This document shows, one piece after another, positions 1-7,297 of a stretch of 20,599 nucleotides of DNA (positions within the stretch are counted from its first letter, which is position 1; every line of letters starts with the position of its first letter). The position numbers were made by a program, and so were the translations under genes. Below the pieces are notes generated by a model. It worked only from the letters and a program-made list of their open reading frames with translations, did not search any database and had not been told where the DNA came from. The stretch covers positions 1-20,599 of the IMG/VR virus record IMGVR_UViG_3300034096_000715; one strand, 5' to 3'. Origin of the DNA: a virus.

Positions 1-552
1 CTCAAAGAAACCACTGTGGCATTGGGTGGAACGGATCAGACTTACATTCAGTTTGTCCAAATGCTGAACGAGTACAACCAATTAAGCATACCAAGTCGCC
101 TCTTGCCGGGCTGCTTGGTGTTTTTCAAATACAAACCTATTAGCGAATCTTTTATTTCTCGTAATACATATTATGATTCGTTTCCTCTCGTCCTGATCAC
201 CGATGTGTATCGCGGCGGATTTGAGGGGGTGAATCTACATTTCATTGCTCCTCAATACAGAAAAGCCTTGTTTGATGCGGTGATGCGTGGATTGCCCACC
301 ATCAAGGCAAATGAGGAGTGGAGAACGCGACTGCGAGTGGATTATGATCGGTTGGAAGCACGGAGAATCTTCAAGTACTACAAGCCGTGCTATCGAAGGT
401 ATCTGTGGAAAGGCATGAAACGCAGACCAGCACTCGTACCTTTTCAGTTGTGGGAAGACATGGTGAACGGAAATTCATATAAGTTTGTAGGGGCAAAGCC
501 CGTAACCGTATACCGAGACAGCCGAAACGCAGTAATCCGTGGGGGAGGATAA
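1..552 (+). CDS. Conserved T4-like tail-region protein (5' end outside window)
   Basis: The frame is open to base 1, so the gene is probably cut at its 5' end; the first usable start inside the window is GTG at 16 (178 aa). A central block reads YYDSFPLVLITDVYRGGFEGVNLHF, followed by a basic, aromatic C-terminal half. The pattern of a small aromatic-rich block, then FPLV, then GF.G.N.H, is one I associate with conserved structural or tail-linked proteins of T4-like phages, but I cannot assign a gp number. The TAA stop at 550-552 directly abuts the ATG of the tail-tube gene, and that gene's GGAGG ribosome site lies inside this one, so the two are translationally coupled. A virion or tail-assembly role is inferred from position only. 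Confidence 0.8.
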   Translation, partial: LKETTVALGGTDQTYIQFVQMLNEYNQLSIPSRLLPGCLVFFKYKPISESFISRNTYYDSFPLVLITDVYRGGFEGVNLHFIAPQYRKALFDAVMRGLPTIKANEEWRTRLRVDYDRLEARRIFKYYKPCYRRYLWKGMKRRPALVPFQLWEDMVNGNSYKFVGAKPVTVYRDSRNAVIRGGG

Positions 553-1236
553 ATGGCACTAGTACCGTCAAACATCAACGAAATGATAGAATCAATCAGG
601 CGGTCTGGCGTTGCGTACAGCAATCGCTACGAACTGATGTTTGGTATTCCAAGCGTATTTCCAACAGGCAATCCAGCGGAACTAAAGAACCTGACAGTTC
701 GTTGTGATTCGGTTACTGTTCCCGGTCGTGGATTTTCAACCACACCGTATCGCTTTTACGGTCCTGCTCGTAATATGCCGTATGAACCCATCTACAGCGG
801 AGAGATAAACATATCCATGATCCTGTCTGCGGATTTGCGTGAACGCAAGTTTTTTGAAGACTGGATGAATTTTGTGTGCAGCCGCGACAACTTCAAGTTT
901 GGCTACTACGACGATTACATTACCGATTTAGAGATAACCGTATTCAGCAAAGACGAAATACCCACCCACAGGTTCTTTGTGGAAGAAGTGTATCCCAAGT
1001 CTATTGGCGACTTGCAGATGGGATACGACAAGGATAACGACTATCTGCGTCAGGATGTAACCTTATCGTTCCGTAAGTACACGCCAGAATATATTGGTAT
1101 GCCTCCCTCCAAACCAACTCCAAACGGTGGTGCTGCTTCCTTCCTGAGTCCAGGCATGAGTAAAATATTCAACATGGGCAAAAACGCAGGAGGCGATCCG
1201 CAGCAGTGGAAGTCGCCAACAAATACTCCAAGTTAA
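553..1236 (+). CDS. Tail tube protein, T4 gp19/gp54 type
   Basis: A 227-aa protein starting at ATG 553 behind a strong GGAGG site. It begins with a short helix-like stretch (about 1-20), then NRYELMFGIP, a segment with the pattern L..RCDSVTVPGRGFST (about 45-65), the conserved turn RNMPYEPIYSGEINISMILSAD (about 73-95) and FEDWMNFV (about 101-108). This order (ligand-like start, 'vp.r.', 'pye..y...i.i.f..d' and a 'F..W...v' helix) is the signature of the T4 tail-tube fold family shared by gp19, gp48 and gp54, which stacks as hexameric rings inside the sheath. The last 40 residues are Pro/Gly/Asn-rich and probably flexible. T4 gp19 is shorter (about 163 aa), so a baseplate tube-initiator role is a possible alternative. 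It lies just upstream of the chaperone and tape-measure genes, as expected for a major tube protein. Confidence 0.75.
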   Translation: MALVPSNINEMIESIRRSGVAYSNRYELMFGIPSVFPTGNPAELKNLTVRCDSVTVPGRGFSTTPYRFYGPARNMPYEPIYSGEINISMILSADLRERKFFEDWMNFVCSRDNFKFGYYDDYITDLEITVFSKDEIPTHRFFVEEVYPKSIGDLQMGYDKDNDYLRQDVTLSFRKYTPEYIGMPPSKPTPNGGAASFLSPGMSKIFNMGKNAGGDPQQWKSPTNTPS

Positions 1237-1240
1237 ACGC

Positions 1241-1247
1241 CTAAATA
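1241..1247 (+). promoter_or_regulatory. Putative late promoter CTAAATA
   Basis: CTAAATA, preceded by GC (GCCTAAATA), lies 30 bp before the gp26-like start and just after the stop of the tail-tube gene. It resembles the single -10-like element of T4 late promoters (TATAAATA). The leader that follows contains AAAGGA at 1267-1272, well placed for ATG 1278. Exactly the same 9-mer occurs at two minus-strand sites (10436-10428 and 15642-15634). Confidence 0.55.
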
Positions 1248-1277
1248 GAAATTGATTATATTGATTAAAGGAATACC

Positions 1278-1988
1278 ATGATGCAACTGAATCTCGTTAA
1301 TGCTTCACTACCACAATACAACATGAGCCTGCCTGTATCGGGCATCACCACAAAATTCAGACCATTTGTAGTCAAGGAGGAGAAAATCCTCCTGATGGGT
1401 CTACAGTCAAAAAGCATTAATCAAATAAATGATGCCATGCGGAACATCATTCTTGCCTGCACCAACAATGTGGTGGACACACGAAAATTGTGTGCTGCGG
1501 ATGCAGAGTACGCATTTCTACAAATTCGATCCAAATCAGTGGGAGAAGAAGTCAAGCCACAAGTGGTTTGCACCACTTGCTCCAAAGAAACCGTGATCAA
1601 GATTAAACTGGATGAAATCACCATTAAGCCCACAACAAAACCGGTGGTTGATAGCAATATAAAAATAACAGATACCCTTGCTATCGTGATGCGATATCCA
1701 TCCATTCACGACATTGACTACAACAAAACAGAAGTAGAGATTGCTTTTGACCTAGCCAAGCGGTGCATCGAATCCGTGATTATTGATGAACAGGTCTACC
1801 AAGTAAAAGACATCAATCCACAGGAACTCACCGATTTTGTTGACAACATGATGCCTGAGCAGTTTGCAAAAATCATGGATTTCATTCAGAGCGTTCCTGA
1901 ACTTTCCTATGAATTCCAATATCAATGCCCCCAATGCTCGGAAACAGTAAAGGTGCAACTAAAAAGTGTATCTGATTTTTTTCGGTAG
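1278..1988 (+). CDS. gp26-like baseplate hub / tail assembly chaperone, zero-frame product
   Basis: A 236-aa protein with the N-terminal signature FRPFVVKEEKILLMG (about 27-41), typical of the T4 gp26-like baseplate-protein family (Pfam T4_baseplate). Two CxxC pairs, C98/C101 (CTTC) and C217/C220 (CPQC), could form a split zinc ribbon. The gene sits between the tail-tube gene and the tape-measure gene, where most long-tailed phages encode tail assembly chaperones. Its last sense codons GAT TTT TTT CGG contain a perfect slippery heptamer just before the TAG stop, so this is probably the short product of a G/GT-like pair, with a 297-aa -1 fusion as the long product. The start is supported by AAAGGA at 1267-1272 and a late-type promoter at 1241. 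The family assignment is fairly sure; the chaperone role is inference. Confidence 0.85.
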   Translation: MMQLNLVNASLPQYNMSLPVSGITTKFRPFVVKEEKILLMGLQSKSINQINDAMRNIILACTNNVVDTRKLCAADAEYAFLQIRSKSVGEEVKPQVVCTTCSKETVIKIKLDEITIKPTTKPVVDSNIKITDTLAIVMRYPSIHDIDYNKTEVEIAFDLAKRCIESVIIDEQVYQVKDINPQELTDFVDNMMPEQFAKIMDFIQSVPELSYEFQYQCPQCSETVKVQLKSVSDFFR

Positions 1989-2013
1989 CCCTCTGTCATA
2001 ATGACTTGGGGGC
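1976..2013 (+). promoter_or_regulatory. Programmed -1 ribosomal frameshift signal
   Basis: The slippery heptamer T TTT TTT (1976-1982) is in the correct zero-frame phase (GAT TTT TTT). After a 5-nt spacer (1983-1987, containing part of the TAG stop), a hairpin runs from 1988 to 2013. Its outer stem is GCCCTC with GGGGGC (6 bp, one T-G pair) and its inner stem is GTCA with TGAC around a TAA loop. Slippage by -1 enters a frame open through 2170 that contains the downstream ATG at 2024 in phase. All three elements of a classical -1 site are present. Confidence 0.8.
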
Positions 2014-2170
2014 ATATTACCAAATGAACTTCAATCTCATGCAGCATCACGGGTACTCTCTCGCTGAATTGGAAGGAATGTTACCTTGGGAGCGAGAGGT
2101 ATACATACAAATGCTTATTTCTCATCTTAAAAAAGAACAAGAAAAAGCAACCAACAGAAAACCACTGTGA
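1982..2170 (+). CDS. -1 frame extension of the gp26-like protein (tail chaperone 'T-like' domain)
   Basis: This is the frame entered after slippage: 62 codons to the TGA at 2168-2170, making a 297-aa fusion. Its main part begins at an internal ATG (2024) and reads MNFNLMQHHGYSLAELEGML, then PWEREVYIQMLISHLKKEQE and a short basic tail. The pattern 'H.gyS..EL..M..wE...y...L' resembles the second domain of frameshifted tail chaperones such as P2 E' and lambda T. If it were translated alone from ATG 2024 (48 aa), there is no good ribosome site: only GGGGGC about 10 nt upstream, which is itself in the frameshift hairpin. Independent translation therefore looks less likely than expression by frameshift. 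Small homologues following gp26-like genes exist in related phages from memory, but I cannot check them here. Confidence 0.75.
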   Translation, partial: SVALCHNDLGAYYQMNFNLMQHHGYSLAELEGMLPWEREVYIQMLISHLKKEQEKATNRKPL

Positions 2171-2199
2171 CCCCTTTACCATGACAATGAGGCAGAATC

Positions 2200-4176
2200 A
2201 TGGCAAAGAAAATCGTCAGCGATAAACAGATGAGGCAGATGATGGCTTCCCGCCAAGAGCGGGTGGGTGGTCGCTTTGGTGGTTTAAAGCCTGAGTTCAA
2301 GACTCCTCCTGTTGCTGCCGCTAAAGATGTGGCGGTATCAGATGCAGCCGTAGCAGAGAGAATTAATTTTCTACAGGCTATCCTCAACGAACGAAAAGCA
2401 ATGGGGATTGAGACTTCTGAACTAGAAGAGTATGTGGTTGGAACTGCTCAAAAGCAGGGTATGCGTTCTGTTGTTGAAACATTCATATCAGAAAACCGTG
2501 AGCAGTTTAATCAAGACGATCCAGCAGGAGCGGCTGCGTATGAATTGATGAAGGAAGCGGTTGTGCTTTCCGAATCATCAATGAAAGCATCCTTTGATGA
2601 CGCTAAAAAGATATACGCTCAACTACAGTTCATACGAAAGGTAGCAGCAAACGCAAAAGGCAAGAATTCCGCTATTGCTAAACAGATGGAAGGCATCATT
2701 GCGCCTGTTGAAGCACAACTAAAGAAGCGAACATCTTTTGCTGCGTTTATAAAAGATAAAGCAGAATCATTCAAGAAGACACTCCCTGAACGCTTGGCTG
2801 CAAAAGTGCCGGTCGTTGGTGGTCTACTAAGCGGATTCTTGAGAGATAAACGCGAAGCACAAGAAAGCATTGAACTGTTGTCTGGTCGCATACAAGAGCA
2901 AGTCTCCCGTGGTGGTCAAAGAGGAACAGACCTAGACATTAGTGATGTACGACAGCCCCGTAGAGGTGGCGGAACCGGAATGATGGGCGGGACTCGTGCA
3001 TCAGATATTCCAGGGCTTGATGTTGGTGGTGCAGGAAAAGGCATACCGTCAACACTTGGTGCCATCTATAAAGAAGTCACCAAAATCCGCAGCATCATTG
3101 AAAGCAAATTTGCTCCTGTAGAAAGTGATGCCACAGAACTAAAAGCCCGCGAAGCAGAACTAGAAGGCAAGACCGGCGGTAAGGTTTCCGAAAAAGCAAT
3201 CAAAATGGTAACAGGGGAAAAGGGTGGTGGCGGATTCCTGTCTTCACTACTGTCAAATCTGCTTGGTTCAGGTCTTGGTACGCTGCTTGCAAACGGACTT
3301 CTGGCTCTTGGTCCAATGATCATAGGAGCGATTGCAGCAATCGGTCCTGCACTCATGGCAGCAATTGCAGGGCTTGGAACGGCTATTGCAGCCATTGGCA
3401 GCACACTGCTAACCGTTGCCATTCCTGCTCTAGTGGCTACTGTGGGAGCAGCCATTGGCGGTGGTTTGGCGTGGCTTATCAACTCAGGTATTGATGCCAT
3501 CTTTGGCACAAATCTAGCAGAACTGATGTTTGACAAAGACACCTACACATTCGGTGATGTTGCCCGAGAAAATAAAATAGCAGAACAAGGCAAGGCTGCT
3601 GATGCGCGGATAGAGGCTCAACGAAACACTCCCGAATACACAGCAGCCATGTCTCAGGATCCTCGAATGCTTCCGAAACTCATTTCGGAAAAAAGAATCA
3701 CCGGATCTGAGGGTTTGGACATACTGTCTTCGTTTGAATCCAAAAACGGAAGAGGCGAAGACACGGACGCAATTCGTGCAAGAATACTAGAAATAGATCC
3801 AAAGGCAGTAGGATCAAATATTGGATCTTTTGCCGCTGTGAATGCAGCACAGTCCGCAACTGCTGCTGCAACGATTCCTTCGGTGTCATCGGCTGCAACA
3901 TCGTCTACGGGATCAGATCAATCCACATCAGTGGGTGTTATATCATCGTCTTCGCCAAACACCACAGCAGGTAAAATGTTGAATCAGTATTCAGCGGAAC
4001 AAGCAGCACTCAGCAATGCACAATCTGCGGGGACAGCGAGCGTTGGTGGAACCGTGAACAACTCGTCCATGAACAGCAATGTCAGCAATGTGGTGAACAA
4101 CTTTAATGACGATCTGCGTATTCGTAACAATGAACCCACGCAGAAGCAGATGCAGACATTCTCACTTGTACCGTAA
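2200..4176 (+). CDS. Tape measure protein
   Basis: A 658-aa protein with the layout of a tape-measure protein. It has a basic N-terminus (MAKKIVSDKQMRQMMASRQERVGG), about 250 residues of Ala/Glu/Lys-rich helical sequence, a Gly-rich linker, and then a long hydrophobic Ala/Gly/Ile stretch from about 344 to 431 that could span membranes several times. A Ser/Thr/Asn-rich low-complexity tail ends in NNEPTQKQMQTFSLVP. Tape-measure proteins set tail length, line the tail lumen and help DNA cross the host membrane. Its position directly after the frameshifted chaperone pair supports the call. Start ATG 2200 has GAGG 8 nt upstream. T4 gp29 is of similar length (about 590 aa), but similarity to it cannot be judged by eye. 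Confidence 0.8.
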   Translation: MAKKIVSDKQMRQMMASRQERVGGRFGGLKPEFKTPPVAAAKDVAVSDAAVAERINFLQAILNERKAMGIETSELEEYVVGTAQKQGMRSVVETFISENREQFNQDDPAGAAAYELMKEAVVLSESSMKASFDDAKKIYAQLQFIRKVAANAKGKNSAIAKQMEGIIAPVEAQLKKRTSFAAFIKDKAESFKKTLPERLAAKVPVVGGLLSGFLRDKREAQESIELLSGRIQEQVSRGGQRGTDLDISDVRQPRRGGGTGMMGGTRASDIPGLDVGGAGKGIPSTLGAIYKEVTKIRSIIESKFAPVESDATELKAREAELEGKTGGKVSEKAIKMVTGEKGGGGFLSSLLSNLLGSGLGTLLANGLLALGPMIIGAIAAIGPALMAAIAGLGTAIAAIGSTLLTVAIPALVATVGAAIGGGLAWLINSGIDAIFGTNLAELMFDKDTYTFGDVARENKIAEQGKAADARIEAQRNTPEYTAAMSQDPRMLPKLISEKRITGSEGLDILSSFESKNGRGEDTDAIRARILEIDPKAVGSNIGSFAAVNAAQSATAAATIPSVSSAATSSTGSDQSTSVGVISSSSPNTTAGKMLNQYSAEQAALSNAQSAGTASVGGTVNNSSMNSNVSNVVNNFNDDLRIRNNEPTQKQMQTFSLVP

Positions 4177-4185
4177 AAGAAAAGA

Positions 4186-4203
4186 GGCACCCCGAAGGGT
4201 GCC
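4186..4203. terminator. Bidirectional terminator between tape-measure gene and gp32
   Basis: A perfect 7-bp stem GGCACCC / GGGTGCC encloses a 4-nt loop. On the minus strand the loop is C(TTCG)G, an extra-stable tetraloop, followed by TCTTTTCTTTT, so it suits termination of the gp32 transcript. On the plus strand it is followed by CCTTT, weaker but usable for the tail operon. It lies between the convergent stops at 4176 and 4233. Confidence 0.8.
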
Positions 4204-4232
4204 CCTTTGCTGCGAAACCGAAGGCACAGTAT

Positions 4233-5168
4233 TTAGTCTTCGCTTGCCAACTTCTCAAAGTAAGACAAAGCAGATTCGGTGTCGTCATCATCCGTGCTGA
4301 CGGCTTCCTTCACTGGCTTCTTGGTTGGCTGCGGAGCAGCCTTCTTCACAGCAGGAACATCATCCTCGTCATCAAACGCAGCCTTTTCTGCACCGCCCTT
4401 GGCAAACGATTCTGATGCCGAAGCGCGAATGTTTCCGCCAAGCACCATTTCAAGACGAGCCTTGAGTTCATCGTAAGACTTGAAGTTCTTTGGATCAGTG
4501 AATTCCTTCAGGGAATACTGAGTCTTCCACAACTTCTCAAGAGCAGCGTCATCACCACCAAGCAGTGCAGACGGTGCAGCAAACTCGCTGCGGTCGTAGT
4601 TGGTGTAGCCTTCAACCTGACGAATCTTCAACTTGAAGGTGGCACCGTTCCAAAAGTCAAACGGGTTCATGGGCTTCTCGTCTTGGAACTGCGGATTCAT
4701 GGCTTCCTGAATCTTCTCGAAAATCTTCTTGCCGTAGCGGAACAGGAACACCTTGCCCTCGTTCTGTGGGTTCTTGGGGTCGCTCACAACATAAATGTTG
4801 CTGATGTACGACAACTTACGCTTGCGATCACGCGCAATCTTCTTGTCGTCATCCGATCCGCTAGCCCACAACTGAGAATTCATTTCCGATACCGGATCCT
4901 TTAGACCAATGGTCGTAAGGGAATTCTCGATGTACCAACCACCCGGACCACGGAAGCCGTGATTCCAAATACGCGCCCACGGCAAATCTTCACTATCGGG
5001 TGAAGGCAGAAAGCGAATCTCTGCGTAGCCGTTGCCAGTCTTATCGGTTTCCGCTCTCCACATACGGTCGTCCTTGTAGGACTCAGACTTCTTTGCCATC
5101 TTGTCCATTTCGGTGGCAAGCGTCTGATATGCGTTCTTGGAAGCGGACTTTAGGTCTTTGAATCCCAT
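4233..5168 (-). CDS. 32: Single-stranded DNA-binding protein, gp32-like
   Basis: A 311-aa protein that coats single-stranded DNA in phage replication, recombination and repair. It starts MGFKDLKSASKNAYQTLATEMDKM, equivalent to the basic N-terminal cooperativity domain, continues through an OB-fold core with YAEIRFLPSP (about 47-57), RKRKLSYISNIYVV (about 116-129) and NPFDFWNGATFKLKIRQVEGYTNYD (about 168-192), and ends with an Ala/Lys linker and an acidic tail rich in DDDD and ending SYFEKLASED, the protein-interaction tail. There is no cysteine in the protein, so the T4 zinc-binding site is absent. Start ATG 5168 has AAGGAGA at ideal distance. A sigma70-like promoter lies at 5243-5270. The roughly 68-nt leader is A/C-rich and mostly unstructured, which could allow gp32-type translational autoregulation (inference). 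Confidence 0.95.
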   Translation of the reverse strand: MGFKDLKSASKNAYQTLATEMDKMAKKSESYKDDRMWRAETDKTGNGYAEIRFLPSPDSEDLPWARIWNHGFRGPGGWYIENSLTTIGLKDPVSEMNSQLWASGSDDDKKIARDRKRKLSYISNIYVVSDPKNPQNEGKVFLFRYGKKIFEKIQEAMNPQFQDEKPMNPFDFWNGATFKLKIRQVEGYTNYDRSEFAAPSALLGGDDAALEKLWKTQYSLKEFTDPKNFKSYDELKARLEMVLGGNIRASASESFAKGGAEKAAFDDEDDVPAVKKAAPQPTKKPVKEAVSTDDDDTESALSYFEKLASED

Positions 5169-5236
5169 GCGTGTCTCCTTGTACTAATTGTACGATGTGT
5201 AGTGTTGTGTGTGATAAAGAAATCAGTCAGGACTAT

Positions 5237-5270
5237 GTATGGATAGTACCATACGGTGGGCACAAGTCAA
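5237..5270 (-). promoter_or_regulatory. Sigma70-like promoter of gp32 with an inverted repeat on the -10 box
   Basis: On the minus strand TTGACT (5270-5265) and TACTAT (5248-5243) are separated by 16 bp. The -10 hexamer is the exact centre of a perfect inverted repeat, with arms GTATGG and CCATAC (5254-5249 and 5242-5237). A protein bound to this palindrome would cover the -10 element, so it is a likely operator. Confidence 0.65.
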
Positions 5271-5272
5271 GA

Positions 5273-5488
5273 TCAAACAGGCAGTTTTGTCTTTTTCGGA
5301 AGCAGATTTAGTTCCTGCCCTTCAGCCTTGATTTTTTCAATGATAGGCTTGCTGAGAAACTTTGCGCCCACTTGTGGCTCAATTCCGTATTTTTCACATA
5401 CGGCAATCACAGCATCAATATACGAAACCGTATACTGTTTTGCGTGGTTTTCAACTTCGCGGGGGAATCGTATGTTGTTGATGTCCAT
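5273..5488 (-). CDS. 33: Probable late-promoter coactivator, gp33-like
   Basis: With ATG 5488 the product is 71 aa; an upstream ATG at 5515 would give 80 aa. The 5488 start is preferred because TAAGG lies 5-8 nt upstream and because a CTAAATA element (5536-5530) then gives a normal leader, while the 5515 start would overlap that element. The sequence is helical and charged (IRFPREVENHAKQYTVSYID, then AVIAVCEKYGIEPQVGAKFLS) and ends with a hydrophobic block LNLL followed by basic residues. T4 gp33 bridges RNA polymerase and the sliding clamp, and in T4 its gene lies close to gene 32. Here too the gene is next to gp32, and T4-like late promoter elements occur in the window. The assignment rests on this context plus remembered similarity to short gp33 proteins of cyanophages. 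Confidence 0.55.
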   Translation of the reverse strand: MDINNIRFPREVENHAKQYTVSYIDAVIAVCEKYGIEPQVGAKFLSKPIIEKIKAEGQELNLLPKKTKLPV

Positions 5489-5529
5489 ATCAGCCTTACT
5501 TTGAGAAATATACATAGGTGAGGTATCCT

Positions 5530-5536
5530 TATTTAG
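5530..5536 (-). promoter_or_regulatory. Putative late promoter CTAAATA upstream of gp33-like gene
   Basis: CTAAATA on the minus strand, 42 bp before ATG 5488. It lies in the short divergent gap between the gp33-like gene and the plus-strand structural gene at 5572. No comparable element was found in the plus direction, so how the 5572 gene is started is unclear. Confidence 0.4.
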
Positions 5537-5571
5537 TCTTTTGATAGACAAGACCATCAGCGGAGAAGCCA

Positions 5572-7287
5572 ATGGCAGCGACTAGCGACAATTACAGCAT
5601 TGTTACCGAAGGTGTCAGTTATACCATAGCCAGCGATTTTGTCAAGCCCTCTGGTGCCGGAGAAACTGCACATCATCAGATTGTCAAGGTTGCCTACGGT
5701 GCCGACGATACCGTAAACTATGTTTCAAATAACGCGCCGCTGCCGGTGGGGTTGTGTGGATCATGGACTCGTTACGATTATTTGGGTGGTGGAGGCTACT
5801 TCAGCCTTGCCACTTCACTTGTGGGAATAGGCGTAACCCTTGCAATTGCAGGTATTGCCAACGCAGAAGCCGTGGGCATCACCGTTGGAACGCTGACCGT
5901 ATCCGCAACCGATTTGGATATTCGCAACCTGTACGGTGGCGACAGCAGCGGCAGCACAAGCGGAGCGGACTATGTGGGTGTTCAGGGTATTGCGGGTGGA
6001 TATCCTATCGGTATCACCGTAAGCACAGCCCTGCCAGTAACGGTTTCGTCCTTCTCCGATCTTGGTGTATTTGGTGTAAGCGGAGCCACAGCCGTTGGTG
6101 TGACTTTCAGTACAGTGTCTATTCGTGGATTGACCGCTGCAAGCGATACCATCACCGTGTACGGCGGCGGAACTGCTTCCACCGTGTCTACAGGACTATT
6201 TGGATTCACGGGAACAGACGTTGCGCCCATCTACGCAGAATCCAATGCACTGAATGTAAACATTAAATCATCGGCTGGCATCACGGTGTCTGCTGCGGAT
6301 CTTGATATTCGCAACCTAGACTACACTCTCGACACTGTTACCATTGTTGGTCAAGGTGCAACAGACAATCAATCCAAGGCTACAGTTCCTACCTACATGA
6401 ACTCTGCTGTTGGTGCAGCGGGAACACTCACCCAAGTGGGTGGCGTAACAGGTGCAGGTTGGTGCGCGGCAGCAATGAATGTGTTCATGGTGAACAGCGG
6501 CATCACCTTCACGGTGAGCGCAAGTGCCACATTCTCGTCCATCGTGGGCGTAACAGCAGCATACAGCGCATCACTGCCTGTTCAGGGATCCAATGAGGCT
6601 GCATACGGTGTGTGGGTCACGGGCAGCACCAATGGCGATCCCGTCACAGTACAAGGCTACAGCGGCGGATATCTGCCTGTAGAAGTCAAGGACTTTACCG
6701 CGCAGACAGCCACAATCAACACAGGAATCAGTGATCTAAAAACCAACACCGACTTCCTGATTGCTGCCAAACAAGCACTGTACGATTCAAGTGTGAGTGT
6801 GGGAGCGTTTGACGCACCACAGTCACTAAGCCTACACACCCTTGTCAAGAATGCAGTAAACACCCAACTGCAAAGTCTTGCAAGCACAGTAGCCAATGGT
6901 GCAGTAACAGTAGCCATCGACTCGTATCCAACACAGCCATCATTCATGGCTCGTACCAATACTGTTGGTTACAGCGCACAAAACCTGAAAGCATACAACT
7001 CAAACGCAGGGTTTACCTGTGCAACAGGTGTTCGTATCAAGGTTTCGCGTATTGCAACAGGGACAAACGCATCACAAAACGAATTCATGTGTGTTGGTTC
7101 AGTGGATGACGCATCAAATTACGGATCCACTGCTGGAATATATTCGTATGTAATGTCCCACGGCGATGAAATGTTCTTTGAAGTAAACAACATCGACAAG
7201 ATCAATGTGTTCTATCCACCGTATTCGGCTGGATTTGCACCACACAACACAGGAACCGGTATCACATTCTCATTCTACGCTTCGTAA
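5572..7287 (+). CDS. Beta-rich repetitive virion protein (probable surface or fibre protein)
   Basis: A 571-aa protein rich in Thr, Ser, Val, Gly and Ala with almost no charged runs, typical of trimeric beta-structured phage fibres or decoration proteins. The motif VSATDLDIRNL (about 110-120) recurs as VSAADLDIRNL (about 239-249), and many blocks of the type 'G(V/I)TVS...LPV' alternate through residues 80-400. The last 100 residues (from about GFTCATGVRIKVSRI) look like a distinct compact beta domain, possibly a head-binding or receptor-binding tip. ATG 5572 is preceded by CGGAGAAG. It is followed after 10 bp by another structural gene, so the two form an operon. No enzymatic motif is visible. 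The function as a virion protein is inferred from composition and repeats. Confidence 0.7.
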   Translation: MAATSDNYSIVTEGVSYTIASDFVKPSGAGETAHHQIVKVAYGADDTVNYVSNNAPLPVGLCGSWTRYDYLGGGGYFSLATSLVGIGVTLAIAGIANAEAVGITVGTLTVSATDLDIRNLYGGDSSGSTSGADYVGVQGIAGGYPIGITVSTALPVTVSSFSDLGVFGVSGATAVGVTFSTVSIRGLTAASDTITVYGGGTASTVSTGLFGFTGTDVAPIYAESNALNVNIKSSAGITVSAADLDIRNLDYTLDTVTIVGQGATDNQSKATVPTYMNSAVGAAGTLTQVGGVTGAGWCAAAMNVFMVNSGITFTVSASATFSSIVGVTAAYSASLPVQGSNEAAYGVWVTGSTNGDPVTVQGYSGGYLPVEVKDFTAQTATINTGISDLKTNTDFLIAAKQALYDSSVSVGAFDAPQSLSLHTLVKNAVNTQLQSLASTVANGAVTVAIDSYPTQPSFMARTNTVGYSAQNLKAYNSNAGFTCATGVRIKVSRIATGTNASQNEFMCVGSVDDASNYGSTAGIYSYVMSHGDEMFFEVNNIDKINVFYPPYSAGFAPHNTGTGITFSFYAS

Positions 7288-7297
7288 TAGGGCATTC

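Noticed and set aside
1419-1428. A fourth AATCAAATAA, on the plus strand
   Set aside because: It lies inside the gp26-like gene, and no -35 or -10 boxes follow at the 20-bp and 16-bp distances.
3066-3542. A 158-codon frame opposite the tape-measure gene
   Set aside because: It mirrors the Ala/Gly/Ile-rich hydrophobic stretch on the other strand, with no ribosome site and a composition explained by the real gene.
4230-4236. CTAAATA at the gp32 stop codon
   Set aside because: A transcript from here would run straight into the terminator at 4186-4203; nothing downstream to express.
4233-5168. gp32 considered as damaged because the zinc-binding cysteines are missing
   Set aside because: The rest of the protein is intact, and zinc-free gp32 proteins occur in other T4-like phages.
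5501-5529. TTGAGA-17-TATCCT as a plus-strand promoter for the 5572 gene
   Set aside because: Only a weak match, unlike the consistent 16-bp promoters elsewhere in the window.
5754-6266. A 170-codon plus-strand frame inside the 5572 gene
   Set aside because: Arg/Cys/Trp-rich and unlike any protein; an out-of-frame reading of the repetitive fibre gene.
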